A stretch of 64,000 nt of DNA from Pseudomonas sp. LB-090624 (GTDB taxonomy: Bacteria; Pseudomonadota; Gammaproteobacteria; Pseudomonadales; Pseudomonadaceae): the NCBI RefSeq assembly GCF_003205205.1, contig NZ_QJRL01000010.1, positions 1-64,000 of the forward strand, read 5' to 3'. Both the position numbers and the translations under genes were made by a program. Shown here one piece after another: positions 18,730 through 25,738 of this stretch. Within the stretch, counting starts at the first letter, position 1. Each line of letters begins with the position of its first letter. Under the pieces are notes generated by a model. It had not been told where the DNA came from. It did no database searches and worked only from the letters and a program-made list of their open reading frames with translations.

Positions 18730-19428
18730 CTAAAAGGCACTGCTATGCCGCCTTGATGAGTGCCCCTCCCGAACTTGCGTGACCTGCGACACAGGAGGGG
18801 CACTATTGACATGCGAGAGCCCATTTGGCGGTAGGATCCCCGCTATCATGGGCCTGACTTTATGCATGACAAAATAGTCAACAGCCTTACGGCCAAAGAA
18901 GAAGCCGATATCAACTGTCGCGCTTCCCATTTTTACAGCAAAGCTTGCCGCGTTGACCCAGTTAGCACCCGGCACTCCCGCCGCAACCATCACTACGCCG
19001 ACCTTCTTTACCCACTTGTTCCTATCGTCTAGCCGCTTCAGCCCCTTAAGATTGGACATAGACGCTTTGACACGTTTTCCAAGCCAAACAGTGTTCGCAA
19101 TGACCTTGGGGACGCTGTATTGGCCAGTGGGGTCCACTCGGTTGACAGGATTCCCATGGCAGTAAGCGTATGCATTGATTCCTCCCCGCGAGAAGGGACT
19201 TAGCCGATCCGCGCTGAGAAATCGCATTAATGCTGGGCTGTACATACGCCTGCCTTTTCCGAGCAGATAATTACTGGTAGCGCTGTCACGCAGTTCAGCA
19301 TTGAATGCGATCATGGCAGCGCCATTGTCATGAACTACACCATAAGGGCTATATGCGCAGACCCTACGGCCAGCATTGGGCAGGAATGAGCTGGATAAAT
19401 GGAGATGCAATATTCCTTCGTCCACCAT
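18730..19428 (-). CDS. Orphan Rhs-core protein 3
   Basis: 232 aa from the ATG at 19428, preferred because a G8 tract forms a strong ribosome-binding site just upstream; an in-frame ATG at 19452 would add 8 residues across that tract. Rhs-associated core about 35-105 (AYSPYGV, MIAFNAELRD, RRMYSPALMRFLSADRLSPF, GINAYAYCHGNPVNRVDPTG). The tail is basic and then hydrophobic (WVKKVGVVMVAAGVPGANWV...) with no recognised domain. It has only a short piece upstream of the core, no signal peptide and no immunity partner. Its last codons overlap the palindrome that probably terminates the neighbouring chemoreceptor gene. Confidence 0.7.
   Translation of the reverse strand: MVDEGILHLHLSSSFLPNAGRRVCAYSPYGVVHDNGAAMIAFNAELRDSATSNYLLGKGRRMYSPALMRFLSADRLSPFSRGGINAYAYCHGNPVNRVDPTGQYSVPKVIANTVWLGKRVKASMSNLKGLKRLDDRNKWVKKVGVVMVAAGVPGANWVNAASFAVKMGSATVDIGFFFGRKAVDYFVMHKVRPMIAGILPPNGLSHVNSAPPVSQVTQVREGHSSRRHSSAF
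18759..18804. terminator. 11-bp inverted repeat after the chemoreceptor gene, inside the end of Rhs ORF 3
   Basis: AGTGCCCCTCC (18759-18769) and GGAGGGGCACT (18794-18804) are perfect inverted arms about 30 bases after the chemoreceptor stop. They lie in the last ~25 codons of Rhs ORF 3 read the other way. No T-run, so terminator function is moderate inference. Confidence 0.5.
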
Positions 19429-19429
19429 G

Positions 19430-19437
19430 CCCCCCCC
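19430..19437 (-). repeat. Homopolymer tract of eight C (G on coding strand) at the start of Rhs ORF 3
   Basis: The tract lies directly before the ATG at 19428 and within the frame that opens at 19452. It could act as ribosome-binding site or, if the upstream ATG is used, as a slippage-prone switch. Confidence 0.6.
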
Positions 19438-19480
19438 TGTTTTGTAGAGCATATTCTATAGCCAACGGCCCCTCATGATT

Positions 19481-19497
19481 ACTGACAGAAATGACAG
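19481..19497 (-). repeat. Rhs-upstream 17-nt motif, copy C
   Basis: Minus-strand reading CTGTCATTTCTGTCAGT, ending about 53 bases before the start of Rhs ORF 3. It contains CTGTCA twice with a 9-base period. It is in the same orientation relative to its gene as copies A and B. Confidence 0.65.
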
Positions 19498-19545
19498 GGC
19501 GCAAAGGGGTTAGCGAGGTACCTGTCGGGGCCCCGCTATCTGGAA

Positions 19546-20646
19546 TCAGTAATCGATCCGCACATCCCCTTTCGGCACGCTGCAGCACGACAGGATGTAG
19601 CCCTCGGCTTCATCCTCTTCGGTAATGCCGCCGTTGTGCTCCATTTCTACTTCGCCGCCCAGTTTGAGCACCTTGCAGGTGCCGCAGATGCCCATGCCGC
19701 AAGCTTTGGGGATCATCAGGCCAACTTTGGCTGCAGCAGCATGCACGGTCTCGCCCGGGGCAACGCGGATGCTCTTCTCGCTGCCGATGAACTCCACCAG
19801 GTTGAGGTCGGAAACATCCAGCTCAGGTGCATCGGCGGCCTGCTCGGCGTGCTCCACCGCATCGGCCTTGGCCTCTGGAGGTGTGGCACCGAACGACTCC
19901 TCGTGATAATTCTTCATGTCGAAGCCGACCGCTTCAAGCATGCGCTTGACCGCCGTCATGTACGGCGTCGGGCCACAGCAGAACACAACGCGCTCCATGT
20001 AGTCGGGCGCAATCAACTCCATCAGCCGCTGGTTCAGGTAACCGCGGTAACCCGCCCACGGCTCACCCAGCCCGTGCTTCTCGCAAATGATGTGCAGGCT
20101 GAAGTTGGGGATGCGCGACGCCATCTGTTCCAGCTCGCGATGGTAAATGATGTCTTTCGGCGAACGGGCGCTGTGAACGAACACCATGTCGACGTTGGCA
20201 TTGGTGTCGTAGAACCAGCGCGCCATCGACATTACCGGGGTAATACCGACACCGCCCGACAGGTACAGCACCTTGCCAGCAGGGAAGTCGATGGCGTTGA
20301 ACAGCCCCACCGGGCCGTGCACCGGCAGCTCGGCGCCTTCGTGCATGGTGTCGTGGAGGAAGTTCGACACCAGGCCACCCGGCACACGCTTGACGGTGAT
20401 CGAGAAGCTGTACGGCACCGATGGCGAGCTGGAAATGGTGTATGAACGCATTACCGGCTTGCCTTCGATCTCCAGCTCCAGGGTGACGAACTGCCCTGGT
20501 TTGAAGAAGAACAAGATTGGCTGGTCGGCCATGAAGCAGAAGGTGCGCACGTCCCAGGTCTCCTGGATGACCTTGACGCAGCGCACGATGTGGCGGCCGT
20601 TGGCCCAGGTCTGGGTAGTGACCGGATTGAGGAAGGTATCGGACAT
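19546..20646 (-). CDS. gbcB: Glycine betaine demethylase reductase subunit
   Basis: 366 aa from the ATG at 20646, chosen for GGAG six bases upstream; the open frame continues to 20766. FAD-binding reductase domain with RSYTISSSP at about 67-75, NAD-binding region (VLYLSGGVGITPVMSMARWF), and a C-terminal plant-type [2Fe-2S] ferredoxin domain with Cys316, 321, 324 and 354. It passes electrons from NADH to the Rieske oxygenase GbcA, which removes one methyl of glycine betaine as formaldehyde. Divergent from gbcA across 295 bases. Confidence 0.93.
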   Translation of the reverse strand: MSDTFLNPVTTQTWANGRHIVRCVKVIQETWDVRTFCFMADQPILFFFKPGQFVTLELEIEGKPVMRSYTISSSPSVPYSFSITVKRVPGGLVSNFLHDTMHEGAELPVHGPVGLFNAIDFPAGKVLYLSGGVGITPVMSMARWFYDTNANVDMVFVHSARSPKDIIYHRELEQMASRIPNFSLHIICEKHGLGEPWAGYRGYLNQRLMELIAPDYMERVVFCCGPTPYMTAVKRMLEAVGFDMKNYHEESFGATPPEAKADAVEHAEQAADAPELDVSDLNLVEFIGSEKSIRVAPGETVHAAAAKVGLMIPKACGMGICGTCKVLKLGGEVEMEHNGGITEEDEAEGYILSCCSVPKGDVRIDY

Positions 20647-20941
20647 GTTCATCTCCAGCAGCCGACTATCGGGCTTTTTATGGCTTGGATAATGCGCAAG
20701 CTGAGAGCGACGTACATTCCTGCCAGCGACATCGGCGTGCTTATCGCGACCAGCCCCGCGATACAAGGGCTGGCGCGTCGTTATTCAAATCGGCCATGTC
20801 GTCCATGGATACGGTTCGCGGCGTCTTCGGACGCACACTCCACGGCAAAACAACATGCTGTTTTCTGACAAGCAGCCTTGCGGCACCACCACAACGATTA
20901 GCCACCTTTTGCCGGCCGCACACGGCCCCGAGGAATACACG
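20647..20941. promoter_or_regulatory. gbcB-gbcA divergent promoter region
   Basis: 295 bases between the two start codons. The octamer TGGATACG at 20806-20813 is shared with the 21-base-period repeat upstream of cbcX (49809-49844), the other locus expected to be controlled by the AraC-type activator GbdR. Core promoter boxes were not assigned. Confidence 0.45.
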
Positions 20942-22234
20942 ATGGACGTCACCGCAACCCTGAGCCTGGGCGATCCACTGGAACCTGCACGCAAGGCCAC
21001 CGCCGAGATGCTGCAGACCCGCGAGCGAACCTACTCGCTGCCCCAGCCTTTCTACACCGACGAGCGTCTGTTCCAGATCGACATGCAGGAGATCTTCCAC
21101 AAAGAATGGCTGATCGCCGGCATGACCTGCGAGATCCCGGCGAAAGGCAACTACATCACCCTGCAGATCGGCAAGAACCCGATCATCGTTATCCGTGGTG
21201 CCGAAGGTAAGGTGCACGCCTTCCACAACGTCTGCCGTCACCGCGGTTCACGCCTGTGCGTCAGCGACAAAGGCAAGGTGGCCAAGCTGGTCTGCCACTA
21301 CCACCAGTGGACCTACGAACTGGACGGTCGCCTGCTGTTCGCCGGTACTGAGATGGGCGCCGACTTCGACATGAAGGAATATGGCCTGAAGCCAGTGAAC
21401 GTGAAGGTGGCCGGCGGCTACATCTTCATCAGCCTGGCGGAAAACCCGCCCGCCATAGACGAGTTCCTGGCCACGCTCGAGCACTACATGGAACCGTACG
21501 ACATGGAGAACACCAAGGTGGCGGTGCAGACCACCTTGATGGAAAAGGCCAACTGGAAACTGGTGCTGGAAAACAACCGCGAGTGCTACCACTGCTCCGG
21601 TTCGCACCCGGAACTGCTGCAAACCCTGCTGGAATGGGACGATACCAACGACCCGCGTGCCAGCCAGGAATTCAAGGACCACGTGGCCGCCTCCGCCGCT
21701 GCCTGGGAAGCCGAGAAGATCCCTTACCTGCACAAGAGCCACGGCCTGCGTAACCGCATCGTGCGCATGCCGCTGCTCAAGGGCACCGTGTCGATGACCA
21801 TGGACGGCAAGCAGGCTTGCCAGAAACTGATGGGCCGCATCAAGAACCCGGACCTGGGCTCGATGCGCATCCTGCACCTGCCGCACTCCTGGAACCACTG
21901 CATGGGCGACCACATGATCGTGTTCACCGTATGGCCGATCAGTGCCCAGGAAACCATGGTCACCACCAAGTGGCTGGTGCACAAGGATGCCGTGGAAGGC
22001 GTCGATTACGACCCGGAACGCATGCGCAAGGTGTGGGACGCCACCAACGACCAGGACCGCCGCCTGGCGGAAGAGAACCAGCGTGGGATCAACTCCACCG
22101 CGTACCAGCCCGGCCCGTATTCGAAGACTTACGAGTTCGGTGTGGTGAACTTCATTGACTGGTACAGCGGGCGGATGCTGAACAACCTGGGAGCAGAGCC
22201 GGCGGCCTACTTGAAAGAAGTGCAGGCTCAGTAA
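20942..22234 (+). CDS. gbcA: Glycine betaine demethylase Rieske oxygenase subunit
   Basis: 430 aa from the ATG at 20942, with GAGGA upstream. Rieske [2Fe-2S] ligands Cys98, His100, Cys118 and His121 (CRHRGSRLC, CHYHQW), then a mononuclear-iron catalytic domain with the NRECYHCSGSHPEL motif near residue 210-223. It hydroxylates a methyl group of glycine betaine, giving dimethylglycine and formaldehyde. The next steps are encoded at 23725-29793. Followed by a hairpin and then the 3' end of Rhs ORF 4. Confidence 0.95.
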   Translation: MDVTATLSLGDPLEPARKATAEMLQTRERTYSLPQPFYTDERLFQIDMQEIFHKEWLIAGMTCEIPAKGNYITLQIGKNPIIVIRGAEGKVHAFHNVCRHRGSRLCVSDKGKVAKLVCHYHQWTYELDGRLLFAGTEMGADFDMKEYGLKPVNVKVAGGYIFISLAENPPAIDEFLATLEHYMEPYDMENTKVAVQTTLMEKANWKLVLENNRECYHCSGSHPELLQTLLEWDDTNDPRASQEFKDHVAASAAAWEAEKIPYLHKSHGLRNRIVRMPLLKGTVSMTMDGKQACQKLMGRIKNPDLGSMRILHLPHSWNHCMGDHMIVFTVWPISAQETMVTTKWLVHKDAVEGVDYDPERMRKVWDATNDQDRRLAEENQRGINSTAYQPGPYSKTYEFGVVNFIDWYSGRMLNNLGAEPAAYLKEVQAQ

Positions 22235-22242
22235 ACAAAAAC

Positions 22243-22276
22243 GCCCTGCCGCAAAGGATGCACTTTGCTGCAGGGC
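22243..22276. terminator. Bidirectional terminator between gbcA and Rhs ORF 4
   Basis: GCCCTGC (22243-22249) pairs with GCAGGGC (22270-22276), and an inner GCAAAG/CTTTGC extends the stem; an A-run precedes it. Placed at the tail-to-tail junction. Confidence 0.75.
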
Positions 22277-22296
22277 ATAACCCCATAGCAGATGGC

Positions 22297-23070
22297 TCAC
22301 TGTGACTGGCTACGCTGTCGCCGTATAGCCAGCGCTTGTGGAGGCGGCGGAGCACCAGCATTTCCCCGCATTCGTAATCTTACATTGAGGTCATACTTGA
22401 TAGTCTGATTCGAAGGGGGCACGGGTGGCCCACCCGTTGGAGTGACAACATCCAGCATGAACTCGTGCGGCATTGGCGCCGCGGCTAAGCCTCCCGTCAT
22501 CAAATTCCAATTCGTCTTGATCTGATTCAACGGGTGGCTCCCCGGCCCAATCGCTGCGTTGATCGCTCGTGTGAGCGTTGCTGCAGCACTGACTGCAGTA
22601 CCCACGTTCGCGCCAAAAATAGCGCTCGGCACCCCTGCGTACAATGCCGCGGAGCTTCCTAAGCTCAGTATGGAACCGAAGGTGCTCACTCGAGTGGCAT
22701 TAAGGCCTATCCAAGTTTCAGGGGTAGGTCCGAGAAAGTTATAAGCAATCGTCGCTCCGTTCGACAGCATACCTAAACCACGCAGCAGCAAGCTCCCAAG
22801 ATCAATATGGCCACTGGGATCGACTCGGTTAACCGGATCACCAGCGCAATACGCATAACCGTTCACCCCCCCTGCCCCAAAAGGGCTGAAGGAGTCTGGG
22901 GCTTGAAACCGCATCAATGCCGGGTTGTAGGCACGATAACCGTTACCCAAGTGATAGCAACCCGTGAACGGGTCTCGCCGCTCGCCGTTGAACGCAAGTA
23001 CACAACCTCCACGATGCGTTCGATAGCCATAGGGTGAGTATCCGTTGACAACTGCAGGCATGAGAGTCAT
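22297..23070 (-). CDS. Orphan Rhs-core protein 4
   Basis: 257 aa from the ATG at 23070, chosen because GGAG lies 8 bases upstream; the frame opens at 23097 without a ribosome site. Nearly the whole N-terminal third is Rhs core (YSPYGYRTHRGG, LAFNGERRDP, NGYRAYNPALMRFQAPDSF, VNGYAYCAGDPVNRVDPSG). The tail has two hydrophobic Gly/Ala-rich stretches (about 100-165), then a Pro-rich polar end finishing RRQRSQSQ. No recognised toxin motif and no immunity gene. Composition is lower in GC than gbcA. Tail-to-tail with gbcA, the same geometry as the other three. Confidence 0.72.
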   Translation of the reverse strand: MTLMPAVVNGYSPYGYRTHRGGCVLAFNGERRDPFTGCYHLGNGYRAYNPALMRFQAPDSFSPFGAGGVNGYAYCAGDPVNRVDPSGHIDLGSLLLRGLGMLSNGATIAYNFLGPTPETWIGLNATRVSTFGSILSLGSSAALYAGVPSAIFGANVGTAVSAAATLTRAINAAIGPGSHPLNQIKTNWNLMTGGLAAAPMPHEFMLDVVTPTGGPPVPPSNQTIKYDLNVRLRMRGNAGAPPPPQALAIRRQRSQSQ

Positions 23071-23128
23071 GTGGATAACTCCTGGAGTGGGGTCCATGGA
23101 GGATATCTAGCCGCCGCGTGCTCAAACA

Positions 23129-23145
23129 CTGGCAATTCTGTCAGT
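23129..23145 (+). repeat. Rhs-upstream 17-nt motif, copy D
   Basis: CTGGCAATTCTGTCAGT on the plus strand, 59 bases before the start of Rhs ORF 4, which is on the minus strand; orientation is therefore opposite to copies A-C. It matches copy C at 15 of 17 positions and is part of a near-palindrome (CACTGGCA...TGTCAGTG). Confidence 0.55.
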
Positions 23146-23242
23146 GCCGGCAGGTATCAATCGGATTAAAGCAGATGGTCAATTTTTGATCAAAACTACG
23201 GAGCCCTTGTTGTTAAAGGGCTACAGTGCACTCCGTACAACT

Positions 23243-23459
23243 TGTCCACAGAGACACTAACAGACTTTGTGAGCAAAACACGGAGCCGACAACTGTCGTT
23301 CTGTGGATAAGCGGTTCAAAGCGCTGATCATCAGGAATCCGAGACTTCTGACCCATCTTGATCGTTTTTTAATCATTTCTCCGCAAGCCACGCCCTACGC
23401 GTACTCCAGCTAGTGCCCAACAGATTATCCACAGAGCAGCTAACAGCGATTGTGGGCAA
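23243..23459 (+). repeat. Pair of 34-base direct repeats containing DnaA boxes
   Basis: 23243-23276 and 23426-23459 align without gaps at 26 of 34 positions (shared blocks TCCACAGAG, CTAACAG, TTGTG and GCAA), with a period of 183 bases. Each begins inside a DnaA-box-like sequence. Confidence 0.6.
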
Positions 23460-23724
23460 CCCGAGCTGGAGGCATGTATATCCGTGGCTGACGAGCGGTG
23501 TAATGGGTCCGGTAAGGACTTATGCACAGGTAGAGTGCGCGTTTGGCAGATCGGGACGCCTTGGTGGAAACGGGCTTGTCCCGTGGCGCAGGAGACCCAG
23601 TGCCTGGCACCGGCTGCGCCGGTGTTGGCGGGGGGCGGGGCATGCCCGCCCCCACTCGGTCACTGGAAAATCAGTAATTTAGCGTTGGTCCAGGAGAACG
23701 CCTTGCCGGGGAGTGCATGAGCCT

Positions 23725-24495
23725 TTAGCGCAGCACGCCCTCTTCCACCAATAGCTTGAGGATGGCTTCGGCGCCTTCCTGTGGCGAAACGTCCTTCAAC
23801 ACCTTACCCCCACCGCCGCTGGCCTTGGCCGTTGCGGCCTTCATCCGGTCGGCACCGCTCTTGGCCTTGATCACCTTCAGGCGTTTGGGCCGTGGGCGGG
23901 CCGGTTGCAGCTCGGCTTCGGCCAACAGTTCATCTTCGACGATGTCCACATTACGGGCCGCCAATACCCCCCGGCGCGCAGGCCCGAAGGCACTCTGGCG
24001 CGGCTTGGGTGCCGCGTTATCCACAGTCGCCAGCAACGGCAGGCGCACCTTCAAGCGACGTCGCTGACCACGTGGCAAAGCCTGCAGTACCTGGGCGGTG
24101 CCGTTGTCGATCGACTCAACTTCGGCCAACCCCACAATCAGTGGCCAGCCCAGCTTTTCGGCCAGCAAGAAGGGCAACATGCCCGACCCCTCGCCAGTCT
24201 CGGCCTGGCTGCCGGTCAGCACCAGCTGGGCCCCGGCGTCGCGCAAATAATCGCCCAGCACGCCCAGCACATCGGCGCCGGCCGGTTGCTCCAGCACGTC
24301 CAGGTGCTCCAGGCCCATGCCCAGGTAGGCGCGCAGCGCCTCTTCCCGTGGGTCCCCGGCATGCACCACCTGCAAGTTATCCCCAGCCAGCTGCAAACCC
24401 AGCTCCACGGCGCGGGCATCCTGCTCGGCGCGGCGGGCGCGGCCGGAGCTAGGGTGGGCACCGATGGAAACCAGGCTGATCACTTTCGTACTCAT
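23725..24495 (-). CDS. etfB: Electron transfer flavoprotein beta subunit
   Basis: 256 aa from the ATG at 24495 (MSTKVISLVSIG); the frame opens slightly further up inside etfA. Beta-chain features: SQAETGEGSGMLPFLLAEKLGWP (nucleotide-binding loop with TGSQAETGEG) and RLPLLATVDNAAPKPR. With EtfA it carries electrons from dimethylglycine oxidation to the quinone pool. It is unusually diverged from housekeeping EtfB and belongs to the dgc-associated type. Ten bases after etfA. Confidence 0.88.
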   Translation of the reverse strand: MSTKVISLVSIGAHPSSGRARRAEQDARAVELGLQLAGDNLQVVHAGDPREEALRAYLGMGLEHLDVLEQPAGADVLGVLGDYLRDAGAQLVLTGSQAETGEGSGMLPFLLAEKLGWPLIVGLAEVESIDNGTAQVLQALPRGQRRRLKVRLPLLATVDNAAPKPRQSAFGPARRGVLAARNVDIVEDELLAEAELQPARPRPKRLKVIKAKSGADRMKAATAKASGGGGKVLKDVSPQEGAEAILKLLVEEGVLR

Positions 24496-24505
24496 GCTCG
24501 TGCCC

Positions 24506-25738
24506 TTATGCCGCGTCGCGCTGGCCACCGCTGCGGAAGTTGTCCACAGCCTCGATCAGCGCCTTGAGAATCGCCGAGCTGTCGCCAATCACCGACAGGT
24601 CAGCCCGTTTGATCATGTCGCAGCCCGGGTCCATGTTGATCGCCACCACCTTGTCGCAGGCACCGATACCCTGCAGGTGCTGGATCGCGCCCGAGATACC
24701 CACAGCCACGTAGACACGCGCGGTAACCCAGGTCCCGGTAGCCCCCACTTGGCGGTTGCGGGGCATGAAGCCGTCGTCCACCGCCACCCGCGAGGCACCT
24801 TCGGTAGCGCCGAGGGCTGCGGTGGCCTGGTGGTACAAGTCCCAGTCCTTGACCCCGTTGCCGCCCGAGACGATGAATTCGGCCTCGGCCATGGCAATGG
24901 TGGCTGGGTCGACGGCCACCGAGCCAAGGTCCTCGATACGCGTCAGGCTGCGCGCCACGCTTGTGGACAACTCCACCGGCAGCGCTTCGTGGCGGGTCTC
25001 GCTGACCGGCTCGGCACACTCCGCCGCTGCCAGGATCAACCGTGGCACAGCGCGCTGCAGATCCTGCTGGCCAGCACCGGCACGGCCAATGCATTGGCCG
25101 TCCTTGACCTGCCAGACCCGCGTCGCCGGGCGTTCGCCCAGCGCTGCGCCCAGGCGCCGGCCCAGTTCGCCGCCACCGCTGCGGCTGTCGGGCAGCAGCC
25201 AGTGGCGCGGCGTGAACTGGTTATCCACAGCCCGCAGGCCTTGCACCAACTGCTCGGGTGCGTAACCGTCGAAAGCCTCGCCTTCGATGACCAGCAGGCG
25301 GTCGACGCCGGCTGTGGAAAAGTTACTTTCCTTGTGCTCGCCAAATACCACCGCCAGCACTGCACCGTCGCTGCCAGCCAGGCTATGGGCCAGGCCGAGC
25401 AGGTCGCGGTCGTGGCTGCTCAGGCGGCCACCGACCATATCTGGTACCACGGCAATGTAGAACGCCGGGGCCGGCACCTGGTGCAGCGGCAGCTTGACCT
25501 CGGCCGCCGCCGTGCGCCGCCCGCCGACACCGGTACCCTGCTGGGCACCGCTGCGGTCGATGCGCTTGATGCCGGCCGGGCCGATGAAGCCTGCGGCGAT
25601 CGCATGAGGGTTCTTGCGGATGAGGCCGTTGGGCCCCATCCAGCGGGTCTGTTGCGTCTGCAGGGCCGCATGCAGCGGATGCAGGCGGTTACGGGCGATC
25701 CACTCGGCGCGTGGGTCGCGGCGGATAATGTCGCTCAT
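24506..25738 (-). CDS. etfA: Electron transfer flavoprotein alpha subunit
   Basis: 410 aa, longer than housekeeping EtfA (about 310) owing to an N-terminal extension of about 90 residues (MSDIIRRDPRAEWIARNRLH...). FAD-binding C-terminus visible (IVSGGNGVKDWDLYHQ, VDDGFMPRNRQVGATGTWV, VGISGAIQHLQGIGACDKVV, IGDSSAILKALIEAV). The start overlaps the dgcB stop (TGATG), so translation is coupled. It forms the electron acceptor for DgcAB with EtfB. Confidence 0.9.
   Translation of the reverse strand: MSDIIRRDPRAEWIARNRLHPLHAALQTQQTRWMGPNGLIRKNPHAIAAGFIGPAGIKRIDRSGAQQGTGVGGRRTAAAEVKLPLHQVPAPAFYIAVVPDMVGGRLSSHDRDLLGLAHSLAGSDGAVLAVVFGEHKESNFSTAGVDRLLVIEGEAFDGYAPEQLVQGLRAVDNQFTPRHWLLPDSRSGGGELGRRLGAALGERPATRVWQVKDGQCIGRAGAGQQDLQRAVPRLILAAAECAEPVSETRHEALPVELSTSVARSLTRIEDLGSVAVDPATIAMAEAEFIVSGGNGVKDWDLYHQATAALGATEGASRVAVDDGFMPRNRQVGATGTWVTARVYVAVGISGAIQHLQGIGACDKVVAINMDPGCDMIKRADLSVIGDSSAILKALIEAVDNFRSGGQRDAA

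Larger units (their letters stand above)
23070..23528. promoter_or_regulatory. Cluster of DnaA-box sequences
   Basis: Matches to TTATNCACA at 23070-23078 (minus), 23302-23310 (minus), 23425-23433 (plus) and 23520-23528 (plus), plus a one-mismatch TTGTCCACA at 23242-23250. The 23071-23724 gap (654 bases) contains no convincing gene. Two further TTATCCACA lie in etfB (24017-24025) and etfA (25221-25229). Whether DnaA binds is untested. Confidence 0.5.

Noticed and set aside
23440..23682. Small open frames in the gap 23071-23724
   Set aside because: No ribosome sites, no conserved pattern, and codon use unlike genes; treated as non-coding.
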